This document shows positions 46,123-55,152 of a DNA stretch of 64,000 nt, one piece after another; positions within the stretch are counted from its first letter, which is position 1; every line of letters begins with the position of its first letter. The notes below the pieces were generated by a model. It made no database searches and was not told where the DNA came from. It saw nothing but the letters and a program-made list of their open reading frames with translations. The position numbers and the translations under genes are program-made. This stretch comes from Leptospira_A sp046736045 (GTDB lineage: Bacteria; Spirochaetota; Leptospiria; Leptospirales; Leptospiraceae): NCBI RefSeq assembly GCF_046736045.1, contig NZ_CP177134.1, forward strand, positions 558,001 to 622,000, given 5' to 3'.

Positions 46123-46231
46123 TTAGTAAGAGGGCATCTCGGCTCCAGGAGGTTTGAGGTCGATTATACCATGGATGTTTTTTGCCATTTCATCGGGAGT
46201 ATCTTTTGCTTTGATAATTTCACCTAGTCCT
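46123..46231 (-). pseudogene. C-terminal gene remnant, minus strand
   Basis: Encodes ELVEGLGEIIKAKDTPDEMA, then NIHGIIDLKPPGAEMPSY and TAA. The frame is closed at its 5' side exactly where repeat R5 begins (about 46232), as if the repeat or the island had cut off the rest. No family recognised. Confidence 0.4.
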
Positions 46232-46341
46232 TCGACTAATTCCAGTTACGACGCACGAGCTACGGCCATCCGTGGCATCGCCACCGCGAGAATGCCAGTT
46301 GACCAGGGTTTACGCACTCAATTCCAAAATAATTCGTACAT
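46232..46341 (+). repeat. rrl-flank repeat R5, left copy
   Basis: Shares the block GACGCACGAGCTACGGCCAT and the following TCGCCACCGCGAGAATGCCA with 58715-58765, then a CGTACATAAAAAAAGCC terminator edge. Related copies surround the intact 23S rRNA gene and fill the MITE-like element at 42466-42702. Confidence 0.7.
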
Positions 46342-46368
46342 AAAAAAAGCCACCGTTTACACGATGGC
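46342..46368 (-). terminator. Terminator T2 of rrl fragment
   Basis: On the minus strand GCCATCGTG-TAAA-CGGTGGC is followed by TTTTTTT. The same position downstream of intact rrl carries equivalent hairpins (58817-58847 and 59105-59134). Confidence 0.82.
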
Positions 46369-46395
46369 TTCTCCAACTCTTATACGACAAAGATT

Positions 46396-46417
46396 AAAAA
46401 AACGAGAGACGATCTCT
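46396..46417 (-). terminator. Terminator T1 of rrl fragment
   Basis: AGAGATCGTCTCT followed by CGTTTTTTT on the minus strand; the same hairpin lies at 59323-59342 after intact rrl. Another hairpin (ATACACGAT/ATCGTGTAT, 46424-46445) sits between it and the rRNA end. Confidence 0.8.
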
Positions 46418-46445
46418 AATGACATACACGATCGGAATCGTGTAT

Positions 46446-46672
<227 letters not shown>

Positions 46673-46708
46673 TGTCCCTATGGGTCGCTGAAATGAATTA
46701 GAAGATAT

Positions 46709-46799
46709 GGGCGTTCCCGATGGGATTTTAGTTTTAGAATTTTTGAGTGTAAGGGTCGGGCTCTCCCTCGACGAGGGCGCTCGGTCGATCCCTAACGCG
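46709..46799 (+). repeat. Dispersed repeat R4, copy 3 at island edge
   Basis: Begins GGGCGTTCCCGATGGGATT and ends GATCCCTAACGCGG. The hsdR stop codon and last codons lie in its end, so the repeat forms the left edge of the restriction island. Confidence 0.72.
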
Positions 46800-49700
46800 G
46801 TGGATTTGTTAGCTCTTCAGCAATTAATTCTGCCTGCTTTAAGACCGTCTCTGTAGCCAAAAGCTGCATATCAGGAGGATATCCATATTGACGTAAGATT
46901 CGTTTTACAATTACTTTTAGTTTAGCTTTTACGCTTTCTTTGATATTCCAGTCAATGGAGGCGTTCTCTTTTAGCTTTTCATATAACACTATAGCAAGCT
47001 CTCTCAGTTTTTCTTTTTGCATCAACTCCCGAGCACTATGATTGTTTGCAACTGCGGTGTAAAAAGCATACTCATACTCCGAAAGTCCCATTTCAGCAGG
47101 CTCTTTATCCATTTTTTGAATTTCTTTTGAAACATCAATCAATGCTTCAATTGCCTCTACCGTAGTAATCATATTGTTATGATATCTTCGAATCGAATTC
47201 TCAAGCATCTCCATTAAAGATCTACTTTGTATTAAATTTTTTCGCATCCTTGATTTAATTTCATCATCTAACAGTTTTTTAAGAACAGCCCAAGCAAGAT
47301 TCTTGTGTTTCATATTCTTTATTTCTGAAAAAAAATCTTCGGAAAAGATGGAAATATTCGGCTTTTTAATACCAGCAGCATCGAATACATCCACAACCTT
47401 TTCGGAAACAAGCGCCTGATCGATCACTTGTTTGATTGCGGTTTCCATCTCTTCAATTGTTTTACCGATAACAGAGCTTTCCAATTTCATCAATCGGACT
47501 TTGATCGCTTGAAAAAAAGAAACTTCCTCTTTTACTGCCATTGCCTTGTCATGAGGAATTGCAATGGAAAAGGCTTGAGAAAGTGCAGTCACCTCATCAA
47601 TGAATCTTCTCTTTCCATTCTCAATTCCCAAAATATGATCCTCGGCAGCAAGAATCAAAGATAGTTTTCTAGCTGTATCTGCCTTAAAAAAATCTTTATA
47701 ATCGAACCCCTGGAACATTTGAGTGACGATTTCCATCTTTTCCAAAAGCAAGGAAGCAGCCTTTTCCATTGGAAGAGCGGGATCTCCTTTTCCTCCTGCA
47801 TCGGAATAAAAAGATAACGCCTTTTTCAAATCGGAAGCTATACCAAGATAATCGACAATAAGACCTCCCGTTTTGTCTTCATAGACCCTGTTCACTCTGG
47901 CAATAGCCTGCATCAGGTTGTGTCCTTTCATCGGTTTATCAATATAGAGAGTATGAAGAGAAGGTACATCAAATCCGGTCAGCCACATATCCCGAACGAT
48001 CACAATCTTAAGCTCATCTTTCGGATCTTTCATTCGAATGGCTAATTTTTTTCGATCCTCTTTAGTAGTATGATGATACTTTGAAATAGCAACGTCGTCA
48101 GAAGAATTGGATGTCATGACAACCTTGATCACACCTTTATTCAATTGATCACTATGCCACTCAGGTTTAAGTCGAATGATTTCTTTATACAATTCTGCTG
48201 CAATTCTACGAGACATGGTGATGATCATCGCCTTGCCTTCTAAGATTTCCAAACGATGTTCAAAATGGGAAACAATGTCTTTTGCGACCTGCTGGATTCG
48301 CTCTTTACTGCCGATAAGAGCTTCCAATTGAGTCCATCTTGATTTCACTTTCTGCGTCTCTGTTAGATCTTCACCTTCCAAATCATCATCCAAATCCTGG
48401 ACGAGTTTTCTTCCTTCCTCATTTAAAGTAATTTTTGCCAAGCGGCTTTCATAATAAATTTTTACAGTAGCTCCGTCTTCGACTGCTTGTGCGATATCAT
48501 AAATATCTACATAATTTCCAAATACTGCTGGGGTATTAACATCAGTATTCTCTATTGGGGTACCGGTAAACCCAAGATAGGTGGCGTTTGGAAGAGCATC
48601 TCGCATATATTTGGCGAAGCCATAAACTATTTTTTTGCCGATTACATTTCCCTTATCATCTTTATCGTCGATTGTTTTTGCTTTAAAACCATATTGAGTT
48701 CTATGTGCTTCATCAACAATTACGATGATATTAGTTCGGTCAGAGAGCATTTCATAAACATTTCCGTCGTCAGGCTGAAATTTTTGAACAGTTGTAAATA
48801 CAACTCCACCAGAAGCTACTTTCAATAACTCTTTCAATTGTTCTCTGTTCCCTGCTTGGACCGGATCTTGTCGCAATAGTTGTTTGGAAGAAGCAAAAGT
48901 ATCAAATAACTGATCATCCAAATCATTTCTATCCGTAATCACAAGGACTGTCGGATTATCCATTGCTAAAATAATTTTGCCCGTATAAAAAACCATTGAG
49001 AGTGATTTACCACTCCCTTGCGTATGCCAAACCACTCCTCCCTTTCTATCTCCTAGTTTCACCGGGCTCGTGTTTTTAAGATTATAATGTTCTGGTTCTT
49101 GAAGAAATAGAGGATAATTTTTTCTAAAGCCTGCTGCCCGTAAAGTGGAATCAACAGCTCGATTGACCGCATAATGCTGATGATATGCAGCTATTTTTTT
49201 TATAGTTTGTATCTGCGTAATTTCTGTTTCTGGATCTTCTTTTTTGGATTTTTCGAATACAACAAAATGACGTAACAAATCCAAAAGAGTTTTACGATTT
49301 AACATTCCTTTGGTGATTGTTTCCAACTGACCGGTGAGAGGGGAAGCCTCTACTTTTCCATCGGAAGTTTTCCATGCCATAAACCGATTGTATCCGGCAG
49401 AGATGGTTCCCGCCTTTGCTTCCAACCCGTCGGAGATGATTAAAAGTCCATTATAAGTAAATATGTTAGGGATTGTTTCTTTGTAGGTTTGTAACTGTTT
49501 AAATGCGGAATGAAGGGTTACATTTTCCCCCACCGGATTTTTCAACTCCATTACGACAAGAGGCAGACCGTTGATAAACAGAACCACATCCAATCGTTTG
49601 TTAAGACGGTTTTCCGTCAGAGTCAGCTGATTGAGAACGACAAAATCGTTATTGTCGGTTTCGTCAAAATCAATCAACCAAACCAGATCTCCTCTTTCAC

Positions 49701-50016
49701 CGCCATCTTTCTGATAGGTGACATTAACCCCTTCGGTAAGCATTCGATGGAATGTCTCATTGCCTGAAATTAATTCCGGAGAATGCAATCGTTCTACTTG
49801 TTTGATCGCATCTTCCATAGCCTCCGCAGGAATCGTAGGATTGATTCTTTTTACGGAGGATCTTAATCTATGAATAAGTAAAACATCTTCAAAACTAGTT
49901 CGTTCTGGATTTGCTCCATCCGGCGCAATATCTGGCCCATAAATATATTGGTATCCTTGGAATTCTAGTAGGCTGATTGCATGTTGTTCAATGGAGGATT
50001 CGGAGAGATTTGGCAT
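46792..50016 (-). CDS. hsdR: Type I restriction enzyme, R (translocase/nuclease) subunit
   Basis: A 1074-aa protein, complete. N-terminal PD-(D/E)XK nuclease with Asp in NKRLDVVLFI and ELK in VVMELKNP; SF2 helicase with Walker A TQGSGKSLSM, DEAH box VDEAHRTQ, and motif VI QAIARVNR. It translocates and cuts unmodified DNA together with HsdM and HsdS. The C-terminal helical part is intact, but the last codons read into repeat R4. It is the last gene of the minus-strand island, 89 bp beyond the corrected phosphatase end. Confidence 0.97.
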   Translation of the reverse strand: MPNLSESSIEQHAISLLEFQGYQYIYGPDIAPDGANPERTSFEDVLLIHRLRSSVKRINPTIPAEAMEDAIKQVERLHSPELISGNETFHRMLTEGVNVTYQKDGGERGDLVWLIDFDETDNNDFVVLNQLTLTENRLNKRLDVVLFINGLPLVVMELKNPVGENVTLHSAFKQLQTYKETIPNIFTYNGLLIISDGLEAKAGTISAGYNRFMAWKTSDGKVEASPLTGQLETITKGMLNRKTLLDLLRHFVVFEKSKKEDPETEITQIQTIKKIAAYHQHYAVNRAVDSTLRAAGFRKNYPLFLQEPEHYNLKNTSPVKLGDRKGGVVWHTQGSGKSLSMVFYTGKIILAMDNPTVLVITDRNDLDDQLFDTFASSKQLLRQDPVQAGNREQLKELLKVASGGVVFTTVQKFQPDDGNVYEMLSDRTNIIVIVDEAHRTQYGFKAKTIDDKDDKGNVIGKKIVYGFAKYMRDALPNATYLGFTGTPIENTDVNTPAVFGNYVDIYDIAQAVEDGATVKIYYESRLAKITLNEEGRKLVQDLDDDLEGEDLTETQKVKSRWTQLEALIGSKERIQQVAKDIVSHFEHRLEILEGKAMIITMSRRIAAELYKEIIRLKPEWHSDQLNKGVIKVVMTSNSSDDVAISKYHHTTKEDRKKLAIRMKDPKDELKIVIVRDMWLTGFDVPSLHTLYIDKPMKGHNLMQAIARVNRVYEDKTGGLIVDYLGIASDLKKALSFYSDAGGKGDPALPMEKAASLLLEKMEIVTQMFQGFDYKDFFKADTARKLSLILAAEDHILGIENGKRRFIDEVTALSQAFSIAIPHDKAMAVKEEVSFFQAIKVRLMKLESSVIGKTIEEMETAIKQVIDQALVSEKVVDVFDAAGIKKPNISIFSEDFFSEIKNMKHKNLAWAVLKKLLDDEIKSRMRKNLIQSRSLMEMLENSIRRYHNNMITTVEAIEALIDVSKEIQKMDKEPAEMGLSEYEYAFYTAVANNHSARELMQKEKLRELAIVLYEKLKENASIDWNIKESVKAKLKVIVKRILRQYGYPPDMQLLATETVLKQAELIAEELTNPPR

Positions 50017-50104
50017 AATGCTATATTTGGGACAGTTTACTGTTAGTTGTCAGAATAGGAATAGCGGAAATTGGGGAATACAAACTTAATTACTTACCTT
50101 AAGA

Positions 50105-50594
50105 TCAAACGTAAAACTTCCAATTCCGAAGTAAAAAGCCTCTAATTCCAGCTTTTGGGTTGTAAGTAGAATAAATTTTTCGAAACTCCGATTCGGCAAT
50201 AGGCAAACTTTGATTGAGAATCAAGCCTTTCTTTCGCAGCCAAATACAAGAGCCCAAGAGAAGGAGAACGACTCTCTCCTTGGTTGCAATGAACTAAGCA
50301 GTTTTGGCCAGATAATAATGACTCATCCATAAATGCTATAGCGGAATCTATGATTTCTTTTGGAATGTAATTGGGGTCATCCGCATCTACTAGATTCAGA
50401 AAGAGTCGGTTTTCTCTTCTTGCAATCAAGTATTCAGGGTGTGCTTTGGGCGCTCCTCTGCCAGAGTAGCCTAACAAATTTCTATGATATGGTTCTTTGC
50501 AAGCATGGACGACATTCCAATCATGTTGTGATTTGATTTTCATTTCATAATCTTGTTCATTGCCGATAAAGAGGTTGGGGCGGATTTGGATCAT
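50105..50594 (-). pseudogene. Dual-specificity phosphatase with frameshift
   Basis: Catalytic P-loop HCNQGESR (HCx5R) with an upstream Asp (VDADDPNYIP) in the general-acid position: a DSP/PTP-like phosphatase. Read in one frame it ends at 50142 with an atypical tail. The +1 frame from about 50235 gives SLPIAESEFRKIYSTYNPKA and a normal DSP C-terminal helix ending at 50105, so one extra base near the A-rich GCGAAAGAAAGG breaks the gene. Sequence error, recent mutation and programmed shifting are all possible. It overlaps the PIN gene stop by 4 bp. Confidence 0.75.
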
Positions 50595-51142
50595 GGGCTA
50601 TTTATGAGTAATTTTTTGTTAGCTGTCAACAATGGGATATTGGAACTAGAGAAATCACTATCGTTGGTTAATAAAATTGCATGATTGATTTCGCATAAAT
50701 CGATAATGATTCTATCTGAATAATCCAGTAAGGAACTCGAAAGGAGGCTGTGTATATCAGTCTTGAAATATGATTTTCCAACCACACTAAACTCCTTCAA
50801 AATCTTATCTTTTATAACTGTAGAAATATCCTTATCGATCTGCTGGCCTTCTGCAGAGTTTCGGAAACCTTTGAATTCACTTGGATTTACATAACGATGC
50901 TCTCTTTCTGCAAATTTATCGAATTCAAGGCGAAAAGCTCGATTATAGATTTCAGAAATTATTGTATTATCAACAATCAGAGGATTTTTTTGCCGAATCA
51001 AAGATGAAAGTATAGAAGAATATTCTCTTTCCTGCCAATTAGAACCGATAGGCCAAAATATATAAATTAAGATGTTTGCATCAAAAAATATGCTTTGCCC
51101 AGCTAACTTAGGTATATCTGTCTTTACATACCTTTCTGCCAA
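50591..51142 (-). CDS. PIN-domain protein of the embedded module
   Basis: A 183-aa protein. First acidic residue in IFFDANILIYIF, Glu in IISEIYNRAF, then SDRIIIDLCEINHAILLTND with two Asp: the four PIN acidic positions are present, so RNase activity is likely. It is longer than VapC toxins and has no antitoxin gene beside it. It starts 1 bp after the STAS-like gene stop and overlaps the phosphatase gene by 4 bp, so it is under tight co-expression. Confidence 0.82.
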   Translation of the reverse strand: MAERYVKTDIPKLAGQSIFFDANILIYIFWPIGSNWQEREYSSILSSLIRQKNPLIVDNTIISEIYNRAFRLEFDKFAEREHRYVNPSEFKGFRNSAEGQQIDKDISTVIKDKILKEFSVVGKSYFKTDIHSLLSSSLLDYSDRIIIDLCEINHAILLTNDSDFSSSNIPLLTANKKLLINSP

Positions 51143-51143
51143 T

Positions 51144-51491
51144 TCATTCCCCTAAAACTTCCCGTAGGGAACGTTCCATTCTGTCCGGATCTTTATAATA
51201 TACTTTGGCTGTATCATTAACTCTTTTCAGAAGGGCCAAATCTTCGTTCGACAGATCCTCCACTTTTAAACTGGACTTGATTTTTTCTTCTGGAAAATCA
51301 CGATACAATTGACCAATTGCAGTATTCAAAAAAGCAGAGGTAATCATTTCGATTCCTTTAAAGGAGAGGGTAACAATGCCACCTTCCCCTAAAGACTTCG
51401 AAATCATTAAGAACAACTTTTGCCCATCCTCGGCATCTACACAATAACGACTAGGGACTATTTCACTGACTGGTATTGTTGGAATCACCAT
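51144..51491 (-). CDS. STAS-like (DUF4325) protein
   Basis: A 115-aa protein. The central GIVTLSFKGIEMITSAFLNTAIG matches the DUF4325 pattern V-x-L-x-F-x-G-[IV]-x-x-[IV]-[TS]-S-A-F-L, a STAS-like fold found beside GHKL ATPases. The Ser/Thr pair is placed as the phosphorylatable residue of anti-anti-sigma proteins. It sits 10 bp after the GHKL gene and 1 bp before the PIN gene. Confidence 0.8.
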   Translation of the reverse strand: MVIPTIPVSEIVPSRYCVDAEDGQKLFLMISKSLGEGGIVTLSFKGIEMITSAFLNTAIGQLYRDFPEEKIKSSLKVEDLSNEDLALLKRVNDTAKVYYKDPDRMERSLREVLGE

Positions 51492-51501
51492 TTCTTTTCT
51501 C

Positions 51502-52386
51502 CTAGAAAATATCGGCCGCTTTTAGCTCTTCCAAAAGATAATAGGACGCAGAATCGTCTGTCTGGAATCTCATATTAATTGTGGTTCCCGGGAATGGACA
51601 AGGAATTTCTTTGAAAATATCTTGCCCATCAATGAATTCATAAAAACCTCGATCACTTACAATGTTGATTTTTCCCTTATTTTTCTCTGTAAATTCTCGT
51701 AAAATGGCAAAGCCATGACCGCCTGGAGTCCCTCGCTTTGTCGTATTTCCAGGAAGAATCGCCCATTCAATTGCACTTGTGGCAGGGATACCTTTCTGAA
51801 AGAATTCGGATACATTCTGCTGGATTCCCATACCGATATCCGATACTGAAAATTCAATTGTGTTCTTTTTTGGAAAAAATTGACCGCAAGTAACAATATG
51901 TTCGGATTTACTATGAATTTTGGCATTTTGAAAGATTTCAAAAATGGACTCAGTCATTTTCTTTTTCAATAAGTCGGACATATAAGGTAATTCAGGTCTC
52001 TGTAATAGCTCCGTTTTTATATAGGTTAGAAATTCACCATCTTGGTTTGGTTTTAATTCCAAATAACGAATCGTTGTTTGGTTACTATCTTCTAATTTAG
52101 GATAACCGAAGGCTTCAAAAAACTCATTCTTTCGCAAAATCCTCTCGATATCTTCTTTGACTGAAATAAATTCAAATGCAACGCCATTGGTACTCAACTT
52201 TCGCAATACGCTTCCTAAAGGAGAGCACATGTTTGCTCCAAACCAAGTATCCATAGAAAGAAAGATCCGCAAATCTCGTTTTTGACAAAAAGCATGATAA
52301 AAATTGGCTATTTGATGATAACCATCGTAAGATGTTCGGACATCATGGAAACAGAAATCAACTTTTTGCATGAATTGAACTCTCAA
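51502..52386 (-). CDS. GHKL ATPase (histidine-kinase-fold, no H box)
   Basis: A 294-aa protein (289 from the in-frame ATG 52371). The N-terminal STAS-like region (RIFLSMDTWFGANMCSPLG, GVAFEFISV) is followed by a HATPase_c fold: N box ESIFEIFQNAKIHS, G1 VSDIGMGIQ and G2 GGHGFAILREF. No phospho-acceptor His domain exists, so it resembles anti-sigma-type protein kinases (SpoIIAB/RsbW). It overlaps the ATPase gene by 29 bp and is followed by its probable substrate, the STAS-like protein. Confidence 0.85.
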   Translation of the reverse strand: MRVQFMQKVDFCFHDVRTSYDGYHQIANFYHAFCQKRDLRIFLSMDTWFGANMCSPLGSVLRKLSTNGVAFEFISVKEDIERILRKNEFFEAFGYPKLEDSNQTTIRYLELKPNQDGEFLTYIKTELLQRPELPYMSDLLKKKMTESIFEIFQNAKIHSKSEHIVTCGQFFPKKNTIEFSVSDIGMGIQQNVSEFFQKGIPATSAIEWAILPGNTTKRGTPGGHGFAILREFTEKNKGKINIVSDRGFYEFIDGQDIFKEIPCPFPGTTINMRFQTDDSASYYLLEELKAADIF

Positions 52387-53920
52387 TCTGTTTTAAAATT
52401 TGAATTACTTCACATGCAGACTCTTCAAATGCCATTTTAGCCTTGACTTGATCCTTATCGATCCAATCAATTAGCTGATCAATTAATTCTTTTTTTCCAT
52501 TACGACGATCTCTCTTATTTTCAATGGATAAGACCTTTTCAATATCTGTTTGAAATTCACTAGGATAGTATCTTTCAAACTGTTCTTCCTTCCAGTTAAT
52601 AAAATGGTTCTCTGCGTAAGTAGAAAACTTTTCTCTCGTCTTTTGCATCACTTCGATTCCTATGGAATCTCCATCTGCAATCATCCATACTCGGTTTTTA
52701 AACACCGGCTCTAGGTGTAAAAATAAAAACAAATCGTTTAACGCCTTTGCTTTATTTTCAATCTCCTGTGCCCCATTCGCAGATACCGTCTTCAACCCAA
52801 ATGCCAAATCCTTTGCAAACCAAGGTATTAAGTATTGAACAATAATACGTTCCGCACTCGACTCTTCAAAAATAATCCAGTGCTTTGCCAAATCGAAATC
52901 GGTTAGATCATAACCTAATGATTCCAAAACCAATCTTCTCTCGTATGGATCGTTCGCGATTTGACTGACTTTTGTCGTAGGCAACCTGTCTTTAAATTCC
53001 TGTTCAACAGAATAAATATTAGTTTTATTTTGTGCACCTAATACTTTCAGAATAATATGTGAATGCGTCGAAATAAAAAATTGATTCTCATCAGACTTTT
53101 CAATAATCAATTTTAGAAGTTTTTTCAAAGCTTCAGGATGGAGGTCATTCTCCAATTCCTCGATCAAAAAAATTTTGCCTTTTGTCGAAAACAGTAGTGT
53201 CAGTAAATACAGAATATTTAAAACACCTTCTCCCATCTGCTCAATAGATATAAAATTATCGTCACCGACACGATAACAAGTTTGTTTTCCTTTATCTGAG
53301 GGAATGGAAGATATTTCAAAACCAAGAATATCCTTTGTATGAAACTTTAGTTGTTCTCCACGTTCGGAATTTTCGCCAAGTAAGTTGTCGACTCTGCCAT
53401 ATAAATTCAAAAAATCTGAAGATAAAGTTTGTGCTTCTTTACGCGTGATGCCATGAGAAATCGATCTCACTTTTCGATTCGAGGGGAAATAATATAACAG
53501 ATTCATCGGTTCTGTCGGTGGAAAAAATGTAAGATTACTATCGGCTTTTAATCCTTGTCCCCCTTTCTCTCCTACAATGGTTTGTAGAAAACTTCTGTCG
53601 TTAATATCGATATAATACTGAATACTTTTTATATTTAAATTATCGATTTCTTCTTGAGAAGAATAGCTGTAATTGCCCGACTTTAAGTATTTAAAATCAT
53701 AAAAATCAAATTTATAATTCAAAACAATATCTTGAATACGCTCACGACAATCCAATCTATCAATGAGTTCAGGATATTGTAGGACTGCAATCGTCTTTAA
53801 TATATTCGATTTTCCCGAATTGTTTTTACCAATAAAAACATTGATTGCAGAGGAAATATCTTCCAATCCTAAGCTTTCAAAAGTACGATAATTACCGATA
53901 TAAAGACTTGATATCTTCAC
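52358..53920 (-). CDS. OLD-like AAA ATPase with TOPRIM-like C-terminus
   Basis: A 520-aa protein. Walker A FIGKNNSGKSNILK, signature region SIEQMGEGVLNIL, Walker B IFLIEELENDLHP and switch His FISTHSHI mark an ABC/SMC-type ATPase of the OLD kind. The C-terminal part has EESSAERIIVQYLI and IADGDSIG, in the positions of the TOPRIM Glu and DxD. OLD-family proteins act as nucleases in anti-phage systems such as OLD and Gabija. It overlaps the hsdS stop by 4 bp. Confidence 0.85.
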   Translation of the reverse strand: MKISSLYIGNYRTFESLGLEDISSAINVFIGKNNSGKSNILKTIAVLQYPELIDRLDCRERIQDIVLNYKFDFYDFKYLKSGNYSYSSQEEIDNLNIKSIQYYIDINDRSFLQTIVGEKGGQGLKADSNLTFFPPTEPMNLLYYFPSNRKVRSISHGITRKEAQTLSSDFLNLYGRVDNLLGENSERGEQLKFHTKDILGFEISSIPSDKGKQTCYRVGDDNFISIEQMGEGVLNILYLLTLLFSTKGKIFLIEELENDLHPEALKKLLKLIIEKSDENQFFISTHSHIILKVLGAQNKTNIYSVEQEFKDRLPTTKVSQIANDPYERRLVLESLGYDLTDFDLAKHWIIFEESSAERIIVQYLIPWFAKDLAFGLKTVSANGAQEIENKAKALNDLFLFLHLEPVFKNRVWMIADGDSIGIEVMQKTREKFSTYAENHFINWKEEQFERYYPSEFQTDIEKVLSIENKRDRRNGKKELIDQLIDWIDKDQVKAKMAFEESACEVIQILKQIESSIHAKS

Positions 53921-55110
53921 ACCGCCACCCTCACTTCCCCACTCATCAGTTTGGGCAAAAGTGTATCGCGGAGTTTTTCGAGAGTTTGTATTTTTCTATT
54001 ATTTTCCAAGATTTTAGCAAGATTTACAGAGCACCATGCTTCAACATTTATTAGTTTGTCACGCGATGGGATATTGATTTTCAAGGTGTTTAATTGATCA
54101 AAAGTTATTTGAGGGAATGTTCCCGATCTAGATTCTGCGAGGAGCTGTAACCAATCAGTTGTAGCAGGATTAGTTAAATAAAAATAAATGAACGCCTGAT
54201 TAATCTTACCTTTATTTCTTAATACCATTAATTTAGTTGAGACAACATAATCCTTTGCTTCAAAATCAATAAATGCCCAACGACCATTTGCAGGTCTAAT
54301 TTCACTGAATAGTATATCATTCTTCTTAATACTTTTTTTAGCCTGACCAGGTAATTCACTAACTAAAGAATACGAGCTAGAAAGAACTCTTCCCAAATAA
54401 ATATCTGATGTATTTAAAAATATTATTTTTTCTTCTTTAAGTTTATGGGTAGCTGAAACTGATTCGACCAACTCTCCTAATTGCAGCTTTTCTTCCCAAT
54501 CCTCCCCTGCCTCTTCCACAAACCACTGGCGGAACAAAGCCTCGGCCATAGCCTCGAGGGTTTTGTTCTGCCGGTGTAAGAGATCGATTTTATCATCTAA
54601 GGAAGATAAGACGCCAGCAATGGCTTTTTGTTCGGCGAGGGGTGGAGCAGGAATCTCAGTATTTAAAATTATTTCTGGACTAAGATTAGGCTGGCCACTG
54701 CCAGTCCCCGCCCCAAAGAGATAATCTTGGTATAAATCAGTGGTTAAAATATAAAATAAATATTCTCTATTGAGATTTATTTCATCACAGATAAATTTAC
54801 CAACTCGTTGGTTTAAAATTGCTTTTTTTCCATTTGGCAATATTAACCTTCCTACTCTGCCCACGCTACCTTGCCCCGTCATGGCAATTAAAATATCTTT
54901 ATTTTCAAGAAGAAATTTTTTGGTTTTCTCTTTAAGCAAATAATTTGGAATAAAATTATTGCTAAATTCTATTGATACTCTTCTTTCCTGAATATTTCCA
55001 ATTTTAATTAATGGAATACCATTTACCGCATAATCTTCACTTTTAAAACTGTACCCTGAAAGAAAGTTACAATTCAATTCTCTTAATTTATATTCCTTCC
55101 ACTCATTCAT
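53917..55110 (-). CDS. hsdS: Type I restriction enzyme, S (specificity) subunit
   Basis: A 397-aa protein. Two target-recognition domains: TRD1 begins WKEYKLRELNCNFLSGYSFK and ends at the conserved helix AEQKAIAGVLSSLDDKIDLLHRQN; TRD2 starts at EDWEEKLQLGELVESVS and ends NRKIQTLEKLRDTLLPKLMSGEV. It determines the bipartite DNA site for HsdM methylation and HsdR cutting. Complete and of normal length. It is 42 bp after the HNH-like gene and overlaps the ATPase gene by 4 bp. Confidence 0.95.
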   Translation of the reverse strand: MNEWKEYKLRELNCNFLSGYSFKSEDYAVNGIPLIKIGNIQERRVSIEFSNNFIPNYLLKEKTKKFLLENKDILIAMTGQGSVGRVGRLILPNGKKAILNQRVGKFICDEINLNREYLFYILTTDLYQDYLFGAGTGSGQPNLSPEIILNTEIPAPPLAEQKAIAGVLSSLDDKIDLLHRQNKTLEAMAEALFRQWFVEEAGEDWEEKLQLGELVESVSATHKLKEEKIIFLNTSDIYLGRVLSSSYSLVSELPGQAKKSIKKNDILFSEIRPANGRWAFIDFEAKDYVVSTKLMVLRNKGKINQAFIYFYLTNPATTDWLQLLAESRSGTFPQITFDQLNTLKINIPSRDKLINVEAWCSVNLAKILENNRKIQTLEKLRDTLLPKLMSGEVRVAV

Positions 55111-55152
55111 TTCCAGACACTAAACCCTTGTTAAATTTCAACCCAACCTACC

